From Dyella jiangningensis (lineage in GTDB: Bacteria > Pseudomonadota > Gammaproteobacteria > Xanthomonadales > Rhodanobacteraceae), in NCBI GenBank assembly GCA_000632805.1, contig CP007444.1, positions 3,522,772 through 3,586,771 on the forward strand: a DNA stretch of 64,000 nt, given 5' to 3'. Below, piece after piece: positions 10,025 to 22,398 of the stretch. Under the pieces are notes generated by a model. It did not search any database. It was not told the origin of the DNA and saw only the letters and a list, made by a program, of their open reading frames with translations. The position numbers and the translations under genes were made by a program. The stretch's first letter is position 1. Every line of letters starts with the position of its first letter.

Positions 10025-10426
10025 TCACGCCATTGGCAGAAAATCCAGCGCCACCGAATTGATGCAGTAACGCAGACCGGTTGGCTTGGGTCCATCGGGA
10101 AACACATGTCCCAGATGGGAATCGCAACCTGCACAGCGCACTTCGGTGCGGCGCATCCCGTGGCTGTCGTCTTGGTGCAGGCTGATGGCCGCCCGCGCGA
10201 TCGGCTGGAAATAGCTGGGCCAGCCGGAGCCGGAGTCGTATTTGGCTTCCGAGGCGAACAATTTCGCACGGCAGGCCACGCATACGTAGGTTCCCGCTGC
10301 CTTGTGCCGGTACCATTTTCCGCTGAACGGCGGCTCGGTGGCGGAACAACGGCAGACGGCATATTGCTCCGGGCTCAGGCGGGCGCGCCAATCTTCGTCC
10401 GGCCTGGCGATCTTTTGCTCACTCAT
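10025..10426 (-). CDS. msrB: Peptide-methionine (R)-S-oxide reductase
   Basis: This 133-residue cytosolic enzyme reduces the R-epimer of methionine sulfoxide in oxidised proteins. The zinc-binding cysteine pairs are CVAC and CAGC, and the catalytic cysteine is in RYCINSVALDFLP. GSGWPSYFQP and GHVFPDGP are family signatures. The ATG at 10426 was chosen, with AAGGA 6 bases upstream; a TTG two codons earlier is less likely. It is divergent from lptD with about 90 bases between starts. Confidence 0.95.
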   Translation of the reverse strand: MSEQKIARPDEDWRARLSPEQYAVCRCSATEPPFSGKWYRHKAAGTYVCVACRAKLFASEAKYDSGSGWPSYFQPIARAAISLHQDDSHGMRRTEVRCAGCDSHLGHVFPDGPKPTGLRYCINSVALDFLPMA

Positions 10427-10517
10427 GCGCAATCCTTATCGACAGTAGGTCATCCAACTGCCGTCCAGGGGGGCTTTCTGCTAGTTTTACGAGCCTCCCA
10501 GCCGACAGACTGCCATC

Positions 10518-12974
10518 GTGACGCCCAAGCCGACTTCGCGCCACCTGCCTCCGCGCCGCCTGCTGGCGGTCGCTGCCGCGCTTGCCTTGTTTGGCGGCCC
10601 CGTGGAGGCCCAGTCGACCGATCAGCCCGAACCTGCGGCACCGGTCAGCAACACGCCGCCTCCGGCCGTGCCGAACTGTCCGCTGGGCGCATATCGCTGC
10701 CCGCCGCGCCCGCTCAACTACACGATGTGTCGGCCCAACGCCATGCTGTCGTTCTACGACCCGACGCTGAGCAAGGACAGCTCGGTGCGCGACACGTCGA
10801 ACACTTTCGTCACCGCGCAGCGCGTCGACAGCTCCAACCAGACGGTCTATCACCTTGAGGGCGACGTGAAGGTGGAGCGTGCCGACCAGCGCATGCAGGC
10901 GGACGTCACCGACTACAACGACGAGACCACCGACTACGACGCGCGCGGCAACGTGCGCTATCAGGAAGCGGGCCAGCTGGTTTCGTCCGACCACATGCGC
11001 GGCAACCAGACCGCCAGCACCGCCATTGCCGACAACGTCAGCTATCAAATGCTGACCAACCGCGGCAACGGCGTGGCCAAGCAGGGCCAGATGCTGGACG
11101 ACCAGCGCAGCCGCTACACGCAGGCCACGTATTCCACCTGCGACGTGGGCAACCACGTGTGGGAGATCAAGGGCAAGGACATCCGCATGGACAAGGAGAC
11201 CGGTGAAGGTGTCGCGCATGACGCCACCATGTCGGTCTACGGCGTGCCGTTCTTCTACCTGCCGACGTTCTCCTTCCCCATCGACGACCGCCGCAAAACC
11301 GGCTTCCTGACGCCGACGATCGGCAATTCCAGCCGTTCGGGCTTCATGGTCAGCGCGCCGTACTACCTGAATCTGGCGCCGAACTACGACGCCACGCTGG
11401 ACCCGCGCATCTATACCTCGCGTGGCGCGATGCTCGGCGGCGAATTCCGCTATCTGGTGCCGGGCAGCCTGGGCCAGCTGAACTTCGAATACCTGCCGAA
11501 CGACCGCGGCGACCCGACCCCGGGCAGCGACGTCAACACCAAGGGCGATGACCGTTGGCTGCTGAAGTTCAACGATGCCACGCACCTGTACGGCCCGTGG
11601 TCGCTCAATGCATCGATCAACCGCGCATCCGACCGCAATTACCTGCGTGACTTCGGCAACGACCTGTACACGGCGGCGATCGGCACGCTGAGCTCCAGCA
11701 CCTATATCAACGGCGGCGGCAAGTGGGGCAGCGCTTACTGGAACGCGGCGCTGGGCGCGGACTACTACCAGAACGTGGATCCCTCCCTGCCGGACACCGT
11801 CGTGCAGTACAAGCGCTGGCCTCGTGCCACCTTCAATGTCGACTACCCGATCAACCGCTGGCTCGAAGTAGGCGCCAACACCGAAGCGGTTGCGTTCCGC
11901 AAGGAAGACGTGGTCGAAGGCAACCGTCTCGACCTGTATCCGTACATCGGCGCGGACTTCCGCGGCGCGGCGTGGTTCGTCAAGCCCAAGGTTGCCTACC
12001 GCTATACCGGGTATGACCTGCAGGGCAACTACGATCAGTACGGCTATCTCGGCCGCCTCGGCGCGAACACGGCGTCGCCGTTCACCAGCAACTCGCCCAG
12101 CCGGTCGCTGCCGATCGTGAGCGTGGACAGTGGCCTGATCTTCGATCGCAGCACCTCGCTGTTCGGCACCAACTACACGCAGACGCTGGAGCCGCGCCTG
12201 TACTACCTGTACGTGCCATACCGCAACCAGGACAACATCCCGCTGTTCGACACCAACCTGATGTCGTTCGACACCTGGCAGCTGTTCACCACGAATACCT
12301 ATTCGGGTGCGGACCGCCAGATGAACGCGAACAACCTCAGCGCCGCGGTCACCTCGCGCCTGCTGGACGACAACGGCGTGGAGCGCCTGTCAGCGACGTT
12401 CGGCCAGATCCGCTACTTCAACCAGCAGCGCGTGCAGCTGCCCAACGGCCAGAACACAGTGGCGCCGGCCACCGACTGGTCCGGCTCCGATTATGTGGTC
12501 GAACTCAACACGCAGCTCAGCGACGACTGGCGCCTGACCTCGCAGTACCAGTGGAACCCCAATACCAGCCTGACCGACCTGGGCGCGCTGACCCTGCAGA
12601 AGCGCATCAAGGTCGACGGCATCATCAACTTCTCCTACCGCTATCGCCGCCAGCCTGGCTCCGAAGCGCCCCTGCTGGAACAATATGACGCCTCGGTGGT
12701 CTACCCGATCTCCGACCGCTGGCGCCTGCTAGGCCACTGGACGTATTCGGTGCTCGACAAGAAGACGGTGGAAGCCCTGGCAGGCGTGGAATACGACAGC
12801 TGTTGCGTGGCGTTGCGCCTGATCGGCCGGCATTACGTGAACACCTACAACTATTCCACGCAGCTGGGCACGGCGAACAACGCGATCATGCTGGAAGTCG
12901 AGTTCAAGGGCATGGGCGGGTTCACCGGTCAGTCGGAAAGCGCCCTGCGTAATGGTATTCTTGGTTATCAATAA
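10518..12974 (+). CDS. lptD: LPS-assembly outer membrane protein LptD
   Basis: This 818-residue protein inserts lipopolysaccharide into the outer leaflet with LptE. It has a signal peptide (hydrophobic LLAVAAALALFGG, cleavage after VEA). An OstA/LptA-like periplasmic jellyroll domain spans about residues 80-200 (YHLEGDVKVERADQRMQADV). A long aromatic-rich beta-barrel domain fills the rest. Cysteines near the N-terminus (CPLGAYRC) and near the C-terminus (SCC) could form the inter-domain disulfides known for LptD. The start is GTG. It leads the conserved lptD-surA-pdxA-rsmA-apaG-apaH operon; SurA, the next gene, is its own folding chaperone. Confidence 0.95.
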   Translation: MTPKPTSRHLPPRRLLAVAAALALFGGPVEAQSTDQPEPAAPVSNTPPPAVPNCPLGAYRCPPRPLNYTMCRPNAMLSFYDPTLSKDSSVRDTSNTFVTAQRVDSSNQTVYHLEGDVKVERADQRMQADVTDYNDETTDYDARGNVRYQEAGQLVSSDHMRGNQTASTAIADNVSYQMLTNRGNGVAKQGQMLDDQRSRYTQATYSTCDVGNHVWEIKGKDIRMDKETGEGVAHDATMSVYGVPFFYLPTFSFPIDDRRKTGFLTPTIGNSSRSGFMVSAPYYLNLAPNYDATLDPRIYTSRGAMLGGEFRYLVPGSLGQLNFEYLPNDRGDPTPGSDVNTKGDDRWLLKFNDATHLYGPWSLNASINRASDRNYLRDFGNDLYTAAIGTLSSSTYINGGGKWGSAYWNAALGADYYQNVDPSLPDTVVQYKRWPRATFNVDYPINRWLEVGANTEAVAFRKEDVVEGNRLDLYPYIGADFRGAAWFVKPKVAYRYTGYDLQGNYDQYGYLGRLGANTASPFTSNSPSRSLPIVSVDSGLIFDRSTSLFGTNYTQTLEPRLYYLYVPYRNQDNIPLFDTNLMSFDTWQLFTTNTYSGADRQMNANNLSAAVTSRLLDDNGVERLSATFGQIRYFNQQRVQLPNGQNTVAPATDWSGSDYVVELNTQLSDDWRLTSQYQWNPNTSLTDLGALTLQKRIKVDGIINFSYRYRRQPGSEAPLLEQYDASVVYPISDRWRLLGHWTYSVLDKKTVEALAGVEYDSCCVALRLIGRHYVNTYNYSTQLGTANNAIMLEVEFKGMGGFTGQSESALRNGILGYQ

Positions 12975-13012
12975 CTTCCCTGTCGCCTCCGGCGATTGAA
13001 GGCCCCCGACTG

Positions 13013-14362
13013 ATGAAGCAGCCTTTCGCGTTGTTCCTGCTCGCGATCGCCACCGCGACCGCTCTGCCCGCCCATGCCCAGCTGTTGCCGCAAGCAGCAG
13101 CCTCCGGCAAGCAGCCGCTCGACCGTATCGTGGCGGTGGTGGACGAGGGAGTGATCCTGCAGAGCGAGCTGAACGAGGCGGTGCGCTCGGTGCAGCAGCA
13201 ATACGCGCGCAATCCCGGCCAGCTTCCGCCGATGGACGTGTTGCAGCGTCAGGTGCTGGATCGCCTGATCCTGATGCGCCTGCAGGTGCAGCGCGCCGAC
13301 GAGCAGGGCATCCGCGTGTCCGATGCCGACGTGGACAAGGCCGTCGCGGCCGTCGCCCAGCAGAACCACATGTCGCCGGAGCAGCTGCGCGCCGCCGTGG
13401 AACAGGATGGCTCCAGTTGGGCCGCCTTCCGCCACCAGCTGGGCGACCAGCTGGTCGCCCAGCGCCTGCACGACAGCGTGGTGCGTGACCAGGTCAGCAT
13501 CACCGACAGCGAAATCAACAACATGCTGGCCAGCCCCACCTACAAGGCGGGCGAAGTGCATCTGGCGCATATCCAGGTGAGCGTGCCGGCCGGCGCCAGT
13601 GCCGCCGACATCAAGGCGGCCCAGGACAAGGCCACCCAGGCCATCGACGCCATCAAGGGCGGCATGGACTTCCACGCGGCAGCCATCCGCTACTCCGATG
13701 GCCAGGACGCCCTGGACGGCGGCGACCTCGGCTGGCGTCGCCTCGATGAGATTCCACCGGCATTCGCCGACGCCGTGTCCAACATGAAGGCCGGCGACGT
13801 CAGCCCGGCCATGCGTGGCCCCACGGGCTTCCACATCCTCAAGCTGATCGAGCAGCGCGCCCCGAGCCGCCAGGTCGTGCAGGAGTTCCACGCCCGTCAG
13901 ATCCTGATCAAGCCCAGCGAGCTGCTGACGCCGGAGCAGGCCCACCAGAAGGCGGAAGACCTGTACAACCGCATCGTCACGAAGCATGAAGACTTCGCCA
14001 AGCTGGCGAAGGAAAACTCCAAGGACGACACGACCGCCAACAACGGCGGCGACATGGGCTGGTTCGCCCAGGGCGATTGGGGCTCGATCATCGGCCAGCA
14101 GCTGGGCGAGATGAAGGACGGACAGGTCTCGCAGCCGTTCCAGAGCGAGGCGGGCTGGCACGTCCTGGAGCGCCTGGGCACCCGCCAGAGCGACCGCACC
14201 GACGAAATGGAGCGCAACCAGGCCCGCCAGGCCATCGGCAACCGCAAGGCCGAGCAGGTCTATGACGACTACCTGCGCGAAATGCGTTCCGCTGCCTACG
14301 TGAACATTCTGGTGCCCGAGCTGCGCGATCCCAATCAGTCGCAGGGCGCGAAGTCCTCCTGA
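13013..14362 (+). CDS. surA: Periplasmic chaperone/prolyl isomerase SurA
   Basis: This 449-residue periplasmic chaperone escorts outer membrane proteins, including LptD. A signal peptide ends at AHA. An N-terminal SurA domain follows (LDRIVAVVDEGVILQSEL). Two parvulin repeats come next, about residues 180-275 (VHLAHIQVSV...GDLGWRRLDEIPPAF) and 290-385 (FHARQILIK...GGDMGWFAQGDW). It starts 38 bases after lptD, consistent with one transcript, and pdxA begins 7 bases after its stop. Confidence 0.96.
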   Translation: MKQPFALFLLAIATATALPAHAQLLPQAAASGKQPLDRIVAVVDEGVILQSELNEAVRSVQQQYARNPGQLPPMDVLQRQVLDRLILMRLQVQRADEQGIRVSDADVDKAVAAVAQQNHMSPEQLRAAVEQDGSSWAAFRHQLGDQLVAQRLHDSVVRDQVSITDSEINNMLASPTYKAGEVHLAHIQVSVPAGASAADIKAAQDKATQAIDAIKGGMDFHAAAIRYSDGQDALDGGDLGWRRLDEIPPAFADAVSNMKAGDVSPAMRGPTGFHILKLIEQRAPSRQVVQEFHARQILIKPSELLTPEQAHQKAEDLYNRIVTKHEDFAKLAKENSKDDTTANNGGDMGWFAQGDWGSIIGQQLGEMKDGQVSQPFQSEAGWHVLERLGTRQSDRTDEMERNQARQAIGNRKAEQVYDDYLREMRSAAYVNILVPELRDPNQSQGAKSS

Positions 14363-14369
14363 GGCCACA

Positions 14370-15371
14370 TTGAACGCCGCCCACGCCCTGCCCCGGCTGG
14401 CCGTTACCGCGGGTGAGCCGGCGGGGGTCGGACCCGAGCTCCTGATCCGATTGGCCGCCACTCCCGTGGCGGCCAATTTCGTTGCGATCACCGATCGCGA
14501 GCTGCTGGCCCGCGCCGCGGCTCGCTGCGGGCTGGCCATCGACCTGATCGATGACGACGGCTCGAACATGACGGACCGTGCCCCCGGTCAGCTACGCGTG
14601 CGCCATGTACCGCTCGGGGCCACCGAGCAGCCCGGCCGCCCCGATCCGCGCAACGCCAATCACGTACTCGCCACACTCGCCGAGGCGGCTGACGGCTGCA
14701 TGGCGGGACGCTACGCGGCCATCGTCACGGCCCCGCTGCAAAAATCGTCGATCAACGAGGCCGGCATCCGCTTCAGCGGGCATACCGAGTTCTTTGCCGA
14801 GCGTGCGCATGCCGACGTGGTGATGATGCTGGCCAGCCCCGAGCTGCGCGTGGCACTCGCCACCACGCACCTGCCGCTGTCTGCCGTTCCCGCGGCGATC
14901 ACCGGCCAGGCCCTGGAACAGGTACTTCGCATCGTCCACCGCGAGCTCCGCGCCAAGTTCGGCTTTGCGCAGCCCCGGATCGGCGTGCTCGGCCTCAACC
15001 CGCACGCGGGCGAAGGCGGTCATCTCGGCCGCGAGGAACTGGACACCATCATTCCCTTGCTCGATCGCCTGCGCGGGGAAGGCATGGCGCTGGTCGGCCC
15101 GCTGCCGGCCGACACGGCTTTCGTACCCGCGCAGCGCACTCGCTACGACGCCGTACTGGCGATGTACCACGACCAGGCGCTGCCAGTGCTCAAGAGCGAA
15201 GCGTTCGATCGCACCGTCAACCTCACCCTCGGCCTTCCTTTCATCCGCACGTCGGTCGATCACGGCACGGCGCTGGATCTGGCCGGCACCGGCAAGGCTG
15301 ATCCTTCCAGCCTTATCGCTGCGGCGAACATGGCGCTGGATCTGGTCCAACGACGCACCAGCTTGTCGTAG
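14370..15371 (+). CDS. pdxA: 4-hydroxythreonine-4-phosphate dehydrogenase
   Basis: This 333-residue enzyme oxidises 4-phosphohydroxy-L-threonine in pyridoxal phosphate synthesis. Family features seen are TAGEPAGVGPEL at the N-terminus, the metal-histidine segment FSGHTEFFAE, GLNPHAGEGG, and MYHDQALPVLK. TTG at 14370 is the only reasonable start, with GAGG 5 bases before it. Its position between surA and rsmA is the standard gammaproteobacterial order. Confidence 0.95.
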   Translation: MNAAHALPRLAVTAGEPAGVGPELLIRLAATPVAANFVAITDRELLARAAARCGLAIDLIDDDGSNMTDRAPGQLRVRHVPLGATEQPGRPDPRNANHVLATLAEAADGCMAGRYAAIVTAPLQKSSINEAGIRFSGHTEFFAERAHADVVMMLASPELRVALATTHLPLSAVPAAITGQALEQVLRIVHRELRAKFGFAQPRIGVLGLNPHAGEGGHLGREELDTIIPLLDRLRGEGMALVGPLPADTAFVPAQRTRYDAVLAMYHDQALPVLKSEAFDRTVNLTLGLPFIRTSVDHGTALDLAGTGKADPSSLIAAANMALDLVQRRTSLS

Positions 15372-15406
15372 GAACGACACGGCCCACTCACCGAGCCCTT
15401 CTGCTT

Positions 15407-16204
15407 ATGTCTCCTCCGATGAACGCCCGCCCCAAGAAAAGCTTCGGCCAGCACTTCCTGCATGAGAAGCGCTACATCGAGCGCATCGTCAGCGCGATTT
15501 CGCCACGCACCGACGACTTCGTGGTCGAGATCGGCCCCGGCGAAGGTGCGCTGACCCTGCCCTTGCTCGCCGCGGCACACAAGCTCACGGCGATCGAACT
15601 CGATACCGATCTCATCCCCGACCTTCAGGTACGCGCCGCCGGTGTGGGCGAGCTCAGCATCATCCACTCGGACGTGCTCAAAGTGGACTTCACCGCGCTG
15701 GCCCATCGCCATGGCGTCGAGCGGCTGCGCATCGCAGGCAACCTGCCGTATTACATCTCCAGCCCGATCCTGTTCCACTGCGTCGAACATGCGCCCGCCA
15801 TCCAGGACATGCACTTCATGCTGCAGAAGGAAGTGGTCGATCGCATGGCGGCCGAGCCCGGCAGCAAGGTATATGGACGGCTTTCCGTCATGCTCCAGCT
15901 GGCGTGCCGCGTGGAACCGTTGTTCGTGGTGCCGCCAGGTGCATTCCGCCCGCCGCCGAAGGTGGATTCGGCCGTCGTTCGGCTGATCCCACTCTCGAAA
16001 GACCAGTTGCCGGACGCCGACCCCGAACGCATCCATGCCATCGTGAAGGCGGCGTTCGCACAGCGTCGCAAGACGCTCGGCAATGCGCTCAAGAACGTCA
16101 TGGACGCCCCGTCGATTCTCGCGGCAGATGTCGACCCCAAGGCTCGCGCCGAAACGCTTTCGCCCCAGGACTACGTGCGACTGGCGCGTGTCGTCATGGA
16201 GTGA
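15407..16204 (+). CDS. rsmA: 16S rRNA dimethyladenosine methyltransferase
   Basis: This 265-residue SAM-dependent enzyme (KsgA) dimethylates the two adjacent adenines of the 3' terminal 16S rRNA hairpin. The SAM-binding motif I is [14 protein letters not shown] and the catalytic motif IV is [18 protein letters not shown] at the N-terminus is diagnostic. A second ATG four codons downstream (15419) could also be the start. It lies between pdxA and apaG in the conserved operon. Confidence 0.96.
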   Translation: MSPPMNARPKKSFGQHFLHEKRYIERIVSAISPRTDDFVVEIGPGEGALTLPLLAAAHKLTAIELDTDLIPDLQVRAAGVGELSIIHSDVLKVDFTALAHRHGVERLRIAGNLPYYISSPILFHCVEHAPAIQDMHFMLQKEVVDRMAAEPGSKVYGRLSVMLQLACRVEPLFVVPPGAFRPPPKVDSAVVRLIPLSKDQLPDADPERIHAIVKAAFAQRRKTLGNALKNVMDAPSILAADVDPKARAETLSPQDYVRLARVVME

Positions 16205-16293
16205 ACGTGCGGACCCGTCGCATGGCGGGCCGTGATTCAGCCCAGCGCACGCAAGCTTCCCCCATGGAAGGCCACAACCCGTACAATCGCGGC

Positions 16294-16677
16294 ATGAACG
16301 ACAGATCTTCCTACACGATCGACGTGCAGGTCGAACCCCGCTTTGTCCCCGACCAATCCCGTCCCGGCGACAACCGCTATGTTTTCGCCTACACGATCAC
16401 GCTGCACAACGCGGGCGACGTGCCTGCTCGCCTGCTCTCGCGCCACTGGGTCATCACGGATGCGAACGGCAAGGTGGAGGAAGTCACCGGCGAAGGCGTT
16501 GTCGGCGAACAGCCGTGGATGCGTCCCGGCGACCGCTACGAATACACCTCCGGCGCCGTACTGGAAACCTCGGTGGGCGTGATGGAAGGCAGCTACCAGA
16601 TGCTGGCCGATGACGGCACGCATTTCGAAGCGCAGATCCCGGCGTTCACGCTGTCCATTCCGCGTACGCTGCACTGA
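16294..16677 (+). CDS. apaG: ApaG domain protein
   Basis: This 127-residue fibronectin-III-like protein matches the usual ApaG length of about 125 residues. Typical segments are [28 protein letters not shown] and [20 protein letters not shown]. Its biochemical role is not settled; it has been linked to diadenosine polyphosphate metabolism and magnesium or cobalt tolerance. Its stop overlaps the apaH start (TGATG), so the two are translationally coupled. An in-frame ATG at 16264 would add ten residues. Confidence 0.93.
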   Translation: MNDRSSYTIDVQVEPRFVPDQSRPGDNRYVFAYTITLHNAGDVPARLLSRHWVITDANGKVEEVTGEGVVGEQPWMRPGDRYEYTSGAVLETSVGVMEGSYQMLADDGTHFEAQIPAFTLSIPRTLH

Positions 16678-17528
16678 TGGCCATCTACGCGATCGGTGAT
16701 GTGCAGGGCTGCCATCCCGAACTCCAACGCCTGCTCGACAAGCTGCGCTTCGACCCAGCCAGCGATCGCCTGTGGTTCTGCGGCGATCTGGTCAATCGCG
16801 GCGGTCAATCGCTGCAGACCCTGCGCCTTATCCACAGCTTGCGCGAGCAATCCATCGTCACGCTGGGCAACCACGACCTCAGCCTGCTGGCCATCGCGCA
16901 GCGGCGTCCCGAAGCGCAGTCGAAGGTAAACCCGGAACTGCGCGAAGTGCTGTTCGCCGAGGACGCGCCGGTGCTGATGGAATGGCTGCGCTCACAGAAG
17001 CTGTTGCACCACGACGAGCAACTCAACTGGACCATGGTGCACGCGGGACTGGCGCCCATGTGGACGCTACGCCAGGCGCAGCGCTCGGCGCAGGAGATCG
17101 AACGCGAACTCGGCAGCCCGCGTCACCCGCGACTGCTGAAGAACCTGTTCGGCAATCGTCCCGCCGCTTGGAGCAGTCGCCTGCAAGGTATCGAGCGCAT
17201 GCGCGCCTCGATAAACACGCTCACGCGCATGCGCTATTGCGACGTACAGGGTCGCATCGACTTCGAGAGCAAGGGCATTCCTGGCACGCAGAAGCCTGGC
17301 ATGTATCCGTGGTTCGAAGTGCCCGGCATGCGTCGCCGCGAAACGCGCATCGTGTGCGGCCACTGGTCGGCGCTCGGCCGCATGGCGGGCATGGGCATCT
17401 ACGCCATCGATACCGGCTGTGTGTGGGGTGGCCAGCTCACCGCCATGCGACTCGACTGCGAAGAACCGCAGTACATCACCGTCGACGCCGAACCGTATCG
17501 CAAGCGCGTGCCGGGTGGCGGGGACTGA
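16677..17528 (+). CDS. apaH: Symmetrical bis(5'-nucleosyl)-tetraphosphatase
   Basis: This 283-residue phosphoesterase hydrolyses Ap4A to two ADP and also acts on Np4-capped RNA. The metallophosphatase signatures are AIGDVQGCHPEL, FCGDLVNRGG and TLGNHDLSLL at residues about 4-75. VHAGLAP and CGHWSALG follow. It is the last gene of the lptD operon. It ends near a REP-like pair and a bidirectional terminator that separate it from convergent secA. Confidence 0.96.
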   Translation: MAIYAIGDVQGCHPELQRLLDKLRFDPASDRLWFCGDLVNRGGQSLQTLRLIHSLREQSIVTLGNHDLSLLAIAQRRPEAQSKVNPELREVLFAEDAPVLMEWLRSQKLLHHDEQLNWTMVHAGLAPMWTLRQAQRSAQEIERELGSPRHPRLLKNLFGNRPAAWSSRLQGIERMRASINTLTRMRYCDVQGRIDFESKGIPGTQKPGMYPWFEVPGMRRRETRIVCGHWSALGRMAGMGIYAIDTGCVWGGQLTAMRLDCEEPQYITVDAEPYRKRVPGGGD

Positions 17529-17550
17529 CGTAACCGGCGCATTCCCTCGG

Positions 17551-17710
17551 TGGAAGCGCACCCTGTGGGCGACTGCAACACCGCAGACGCCGCCACGCCC
17601 TGGAATAACCTTATCTGGTTGAAGCCGTTCTAGCGGCCTGCCAAGACATGAAGCAAGACCAACTGCCTGCAGTCCTGTGCACCGCGGTCGCGCACAGGAT
17701 GCGCTCCCAC
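17551..17710. repeat. REP-like inverted pair C
   Basis: A diverged REP-like copy at 17551-17573 faces a second copy at 17687-17710 with a long spacer of about 113 bases. They lie between convergent apaH and secA. Confidence 0.65.
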
Positions 17711-17733
17711 AAGAGCCAAGGCGACACACACAT

Positions 17734-17763
17734 AAAAAACCCCGCCAAGGCGGGGTTTCTTTT
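17734..17763. terminator. Bidirectional terminator between apaH and secA
   Basis: The stem CCCCGCC/GGCGGGG (17740-17746 and 17749-17755) has a 2-base loop, A-rich sequence before it and TTTCTTTT after it. It can therefore terminate transcripts from either side, serving the convergent apaH and secA operons. Confidence 0.88.
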
Positions 17764-17764
17764 A

Positions 17765-20497
<2,733 letters not shown>

Positions 20498-20703
20498 CGA
20501 TCTTCCGGATCAGGATTCATGAGCCGCCCGCCAGGGGGAAACCGGGCGGGACGAAAGGATTGATGATACTAGGGTCGGCGGGCTATCCCAAACGCCGGAG
20601 GTCACCCTCCCGCGGCCCTGCGGAATACCGCGCCAAAGCGGCCCGCGGACTCCCCCGATCATCGTCCCAGCCAAGGTGTGGCGGCTCGCGCAAAGGCTTT
20701 CAA

Positions 20704-20722
20704 GGGCGGCCGGCGGCCGCCC
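20704..20722 (-). terminator. Hairpin downstream of the M23 peptidase gene
   Basis: A 9-base-pair palindrome of GC-only bases with a 1-base centre lies 11 bases past the peptidase stop. The minus strand after it reads TTGAAAG, a weak U tract. It probably separates the peptidase transcript from secA. Confidence 0.45.
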
Positions 20723-20732
20723 GGGAGGACGG

Positions 20733-21662
20733 TCAGCGATGGTTCTTCACGAAGGCCAGCGGGTTGACCACGCGGCCCTTGTACCAGACCTCGAAATGCA
20801 CGTGAGAACCGGTGGAGCGACCGGTGGAACCGGCCTCGGAAACGACATCGCCGACATGCACGCGCTGGCCGGGCACGACGTCCAGCTTGCTGTTGTGGGC
20901 GTAACGGGTCATGTAGCCGTTGCCGTGGTCGATCTCGATCACTTCGCCGTAGCCGGTGCGCTCGCCGGCGTACGTCACCATGCCTTCGGCGACCGCGTGC
21001 ACGGCCGTACCCTTCGGCGTCGAGATGTCCAGGCCCGTGTGATAGGCGCTATGCCCGCTGAACGGGTCAGGGCGACCACCGAAATAGGAGGAGATGTAGC
21101 CGTCGACCGGCATGCCGGTGGGCTTGAGGTTGGATTCGATCTTGGCGTCCAGCAACAGGCTCTGCAGCGCGGAAAGCTGCGCCTGCTGGCGGTCGAACTG
21201 GTTGGCGAGCTGATTGATGCTGGTGTCGAGCGTCTGCGGCAGGGAATAACCACCGTCTGTCGAATCTTCCACACCACCGACGGCGGGCTGCTCGTCGAAA
21301 TTGAATTCGCCATCGTCGAGCTTGCCGACTTGGGTCAGGCGCTCGCCAAGGGCATTGAGACGGGTCGATTGGGCCTGAAGCTGACCCAGCTTCACGGCGA
21401 GCGCGTCGATATCGCGCTGGGCGTCCTTGCGTACGCCGACCAATTGCAGGTTCTGCTGCTGCACCTGCTGGCGTAGCTGTCGGATCTCGGTAAGGGCGCG
21501 GTCATGTGGACTGGCCACGGCCATCGCGAGGGCGCCGCCCAGTCCCGCACATCCCAGTACCGCCACTGCCGCCACCCCGAGCAGTCGCCATCGAAGGCGC
21601 CGGTCGGCGAGGTTGAAGGTTTTGGGCACCTTTTTGGTGCGGGACACAAGTATGATTTGCAT
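20733..21662 (-). CDS. M23 family metallopeptidase (LytM-like)
   Basis: This 309-residue protein has one N-terminal membrane anchor (LLGVAAVAVLGCAGLGGALAMAVA), then a coiled-coil region (about residues 55-105), then a C-terminal LytM/peptidase M23 domain. The zinc site is intact: HTGLDIS supplies H and D, and HVHFEVWYKG supplies the last histidine. Such proteins cleave peptidoglycan cross-links in the periplasm or activate amidases at division. I chose the ATG at 21662 (MQIILVSRTKK), because the longer frame would run back over the divergent dciA gene. The position between secA and lpxC, next to division genes, is conserved in Xanthomonadales and fits a cell-wall role. Confidence 0.86.
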   Translation of the reverse strand: MQIILVSRTKKVPKTFNLADRRLRWRLLGVAAVAVLGCAGLGGALAMAVASPHDRALTEIRQLRQQVQQQNLQLVGVRKDAQRDIDALAVKLGQLQAQSTRLNALGERLTQVGKLDDGEFNFDEQPAVGGVEDSTDGGYSLPQTLDTSINQLANQFDRQQAQLSALQSLLLDAKIESNLKPTGMPVDGYISSYFGGRPDPFSGHSAYHTGLDISTPKGTAVHAVAEGMVTYAGERTGYGEVIEIDHGNGYMTRYAHNSKLDVVPGQRVHVGDVVSEAGSTGRSTGSHVHFEVWYKGRVVNPLAFVKNHR

Positions 21663-21679
21663 GTCTTTCTTCGTCGAAG

Positions 21680-22177
21680 ATGTCGGTATCCATGCAGCGC
21701 GACGCTCCACCACCCTCCCGCCGCACCGGTTCCGGACTCACGCCCATCACCGCGTTCGGCCCCATTGCCTCACTGGCCCGCAAAGCCCGTGAGCTGGATG
21801 CTTTGGATCGCGCACTGCGCCAGACGTTACCGTCACCACTCCGCGAGCAGGTTCGCTTCGCCAACCTGCAAGACGGCCGCCTCGTTTTTCTGGCTCCTTC
21901 GCCGGCTCTGGCCGCCAGGGTGCGTCTTCTCCAGACGCAAATCCTCTCGACCGCACGCGCCATCGGCACGTACGCCAGTTCAGTTACCGTGAAAGTGGCC
22001 CCCCCTCCACCGACAGACATCGTGCCGGATCGGTCAAAACCGCTTTCGCCGGCCGCAGCCTCTCACCTGAGAGCCGCTGCAGCCTCAACAACAGACCCCG
22101 AATTGCGGGAACTGTTCCTTGAGCTGGCGTCCGTCGCCGAAATTTCTGATTCCCAACCCGGCGAAGCAGCGGACTGA
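21680..22177 (+). CDS. dciA: DciA-type (DUF721) replicative helicase loader
   Basis: This 165-residue protein matches the DUF721/DciA family, which loads DnaB helicase in bacteria lacking DnaC. The N-terminal fold is recognisable in LDRALRQTLPSPLREQVRFANLQDGRLVFLAPSPALAARVR, given here as one continuous region at about residues 42-82. The C-terminal third is alanine-rich and probably disordered, as is usual. The location between secA and lpxC is the classic one for dciA in this class. Start codons at 21680 or 21692 are both possible. It is divergent from the M23 gene with only 17 bases between start codons. Confidence 0.75.
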   Translation: MSVSMQRDAPPPSRRTGSGLTPITAFGPIASLARKARELDALDRALRQTLPSPLREQVRFANLQDGRLVFLAPSPALAARVRLLQTQILSTARAIGTYASSVTVKVAPPPPTDIVPDRSKPLSPAAASHLRAAAASTTDPELRELFLELASVAEISDSQPGEAAD

Positions 22178-22334
22178 CGTCCCGACTTCGCCGACACCAT
22201 TGCGGTACTTCCCCTGCACCGACCCTACGGTCGGCTTGCATGGGTTTATACCATGCCCCCACGAACCGGATAGACCATGATGTCATCAGGACGTGAACAG
22301 CTGCCAATGGAAGGCGGGAGGTATATCACAAAAC

Positions 22335-22366
22335 GAACGGCCGCGTCCCGGAGGACGCGGCCGTTC
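22335..22366. terminator. Strong terminator hairpin after lpxC
   Basis: A perfect 14-base stem (22335-22348 with 22353-22366, 4-base loop) lies 33 bases past the lpxC stop. The minus strand continues GTTTTGTG and the plus strand continues AGTTTGTTC. It therefore serves lpxC and probably also the convergent dciA transcript. Confidence 0.85.
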
Positions 22367-22398
22367 AGTTTGTTCAGCCTTGTGAAGAACTTAGGCGA

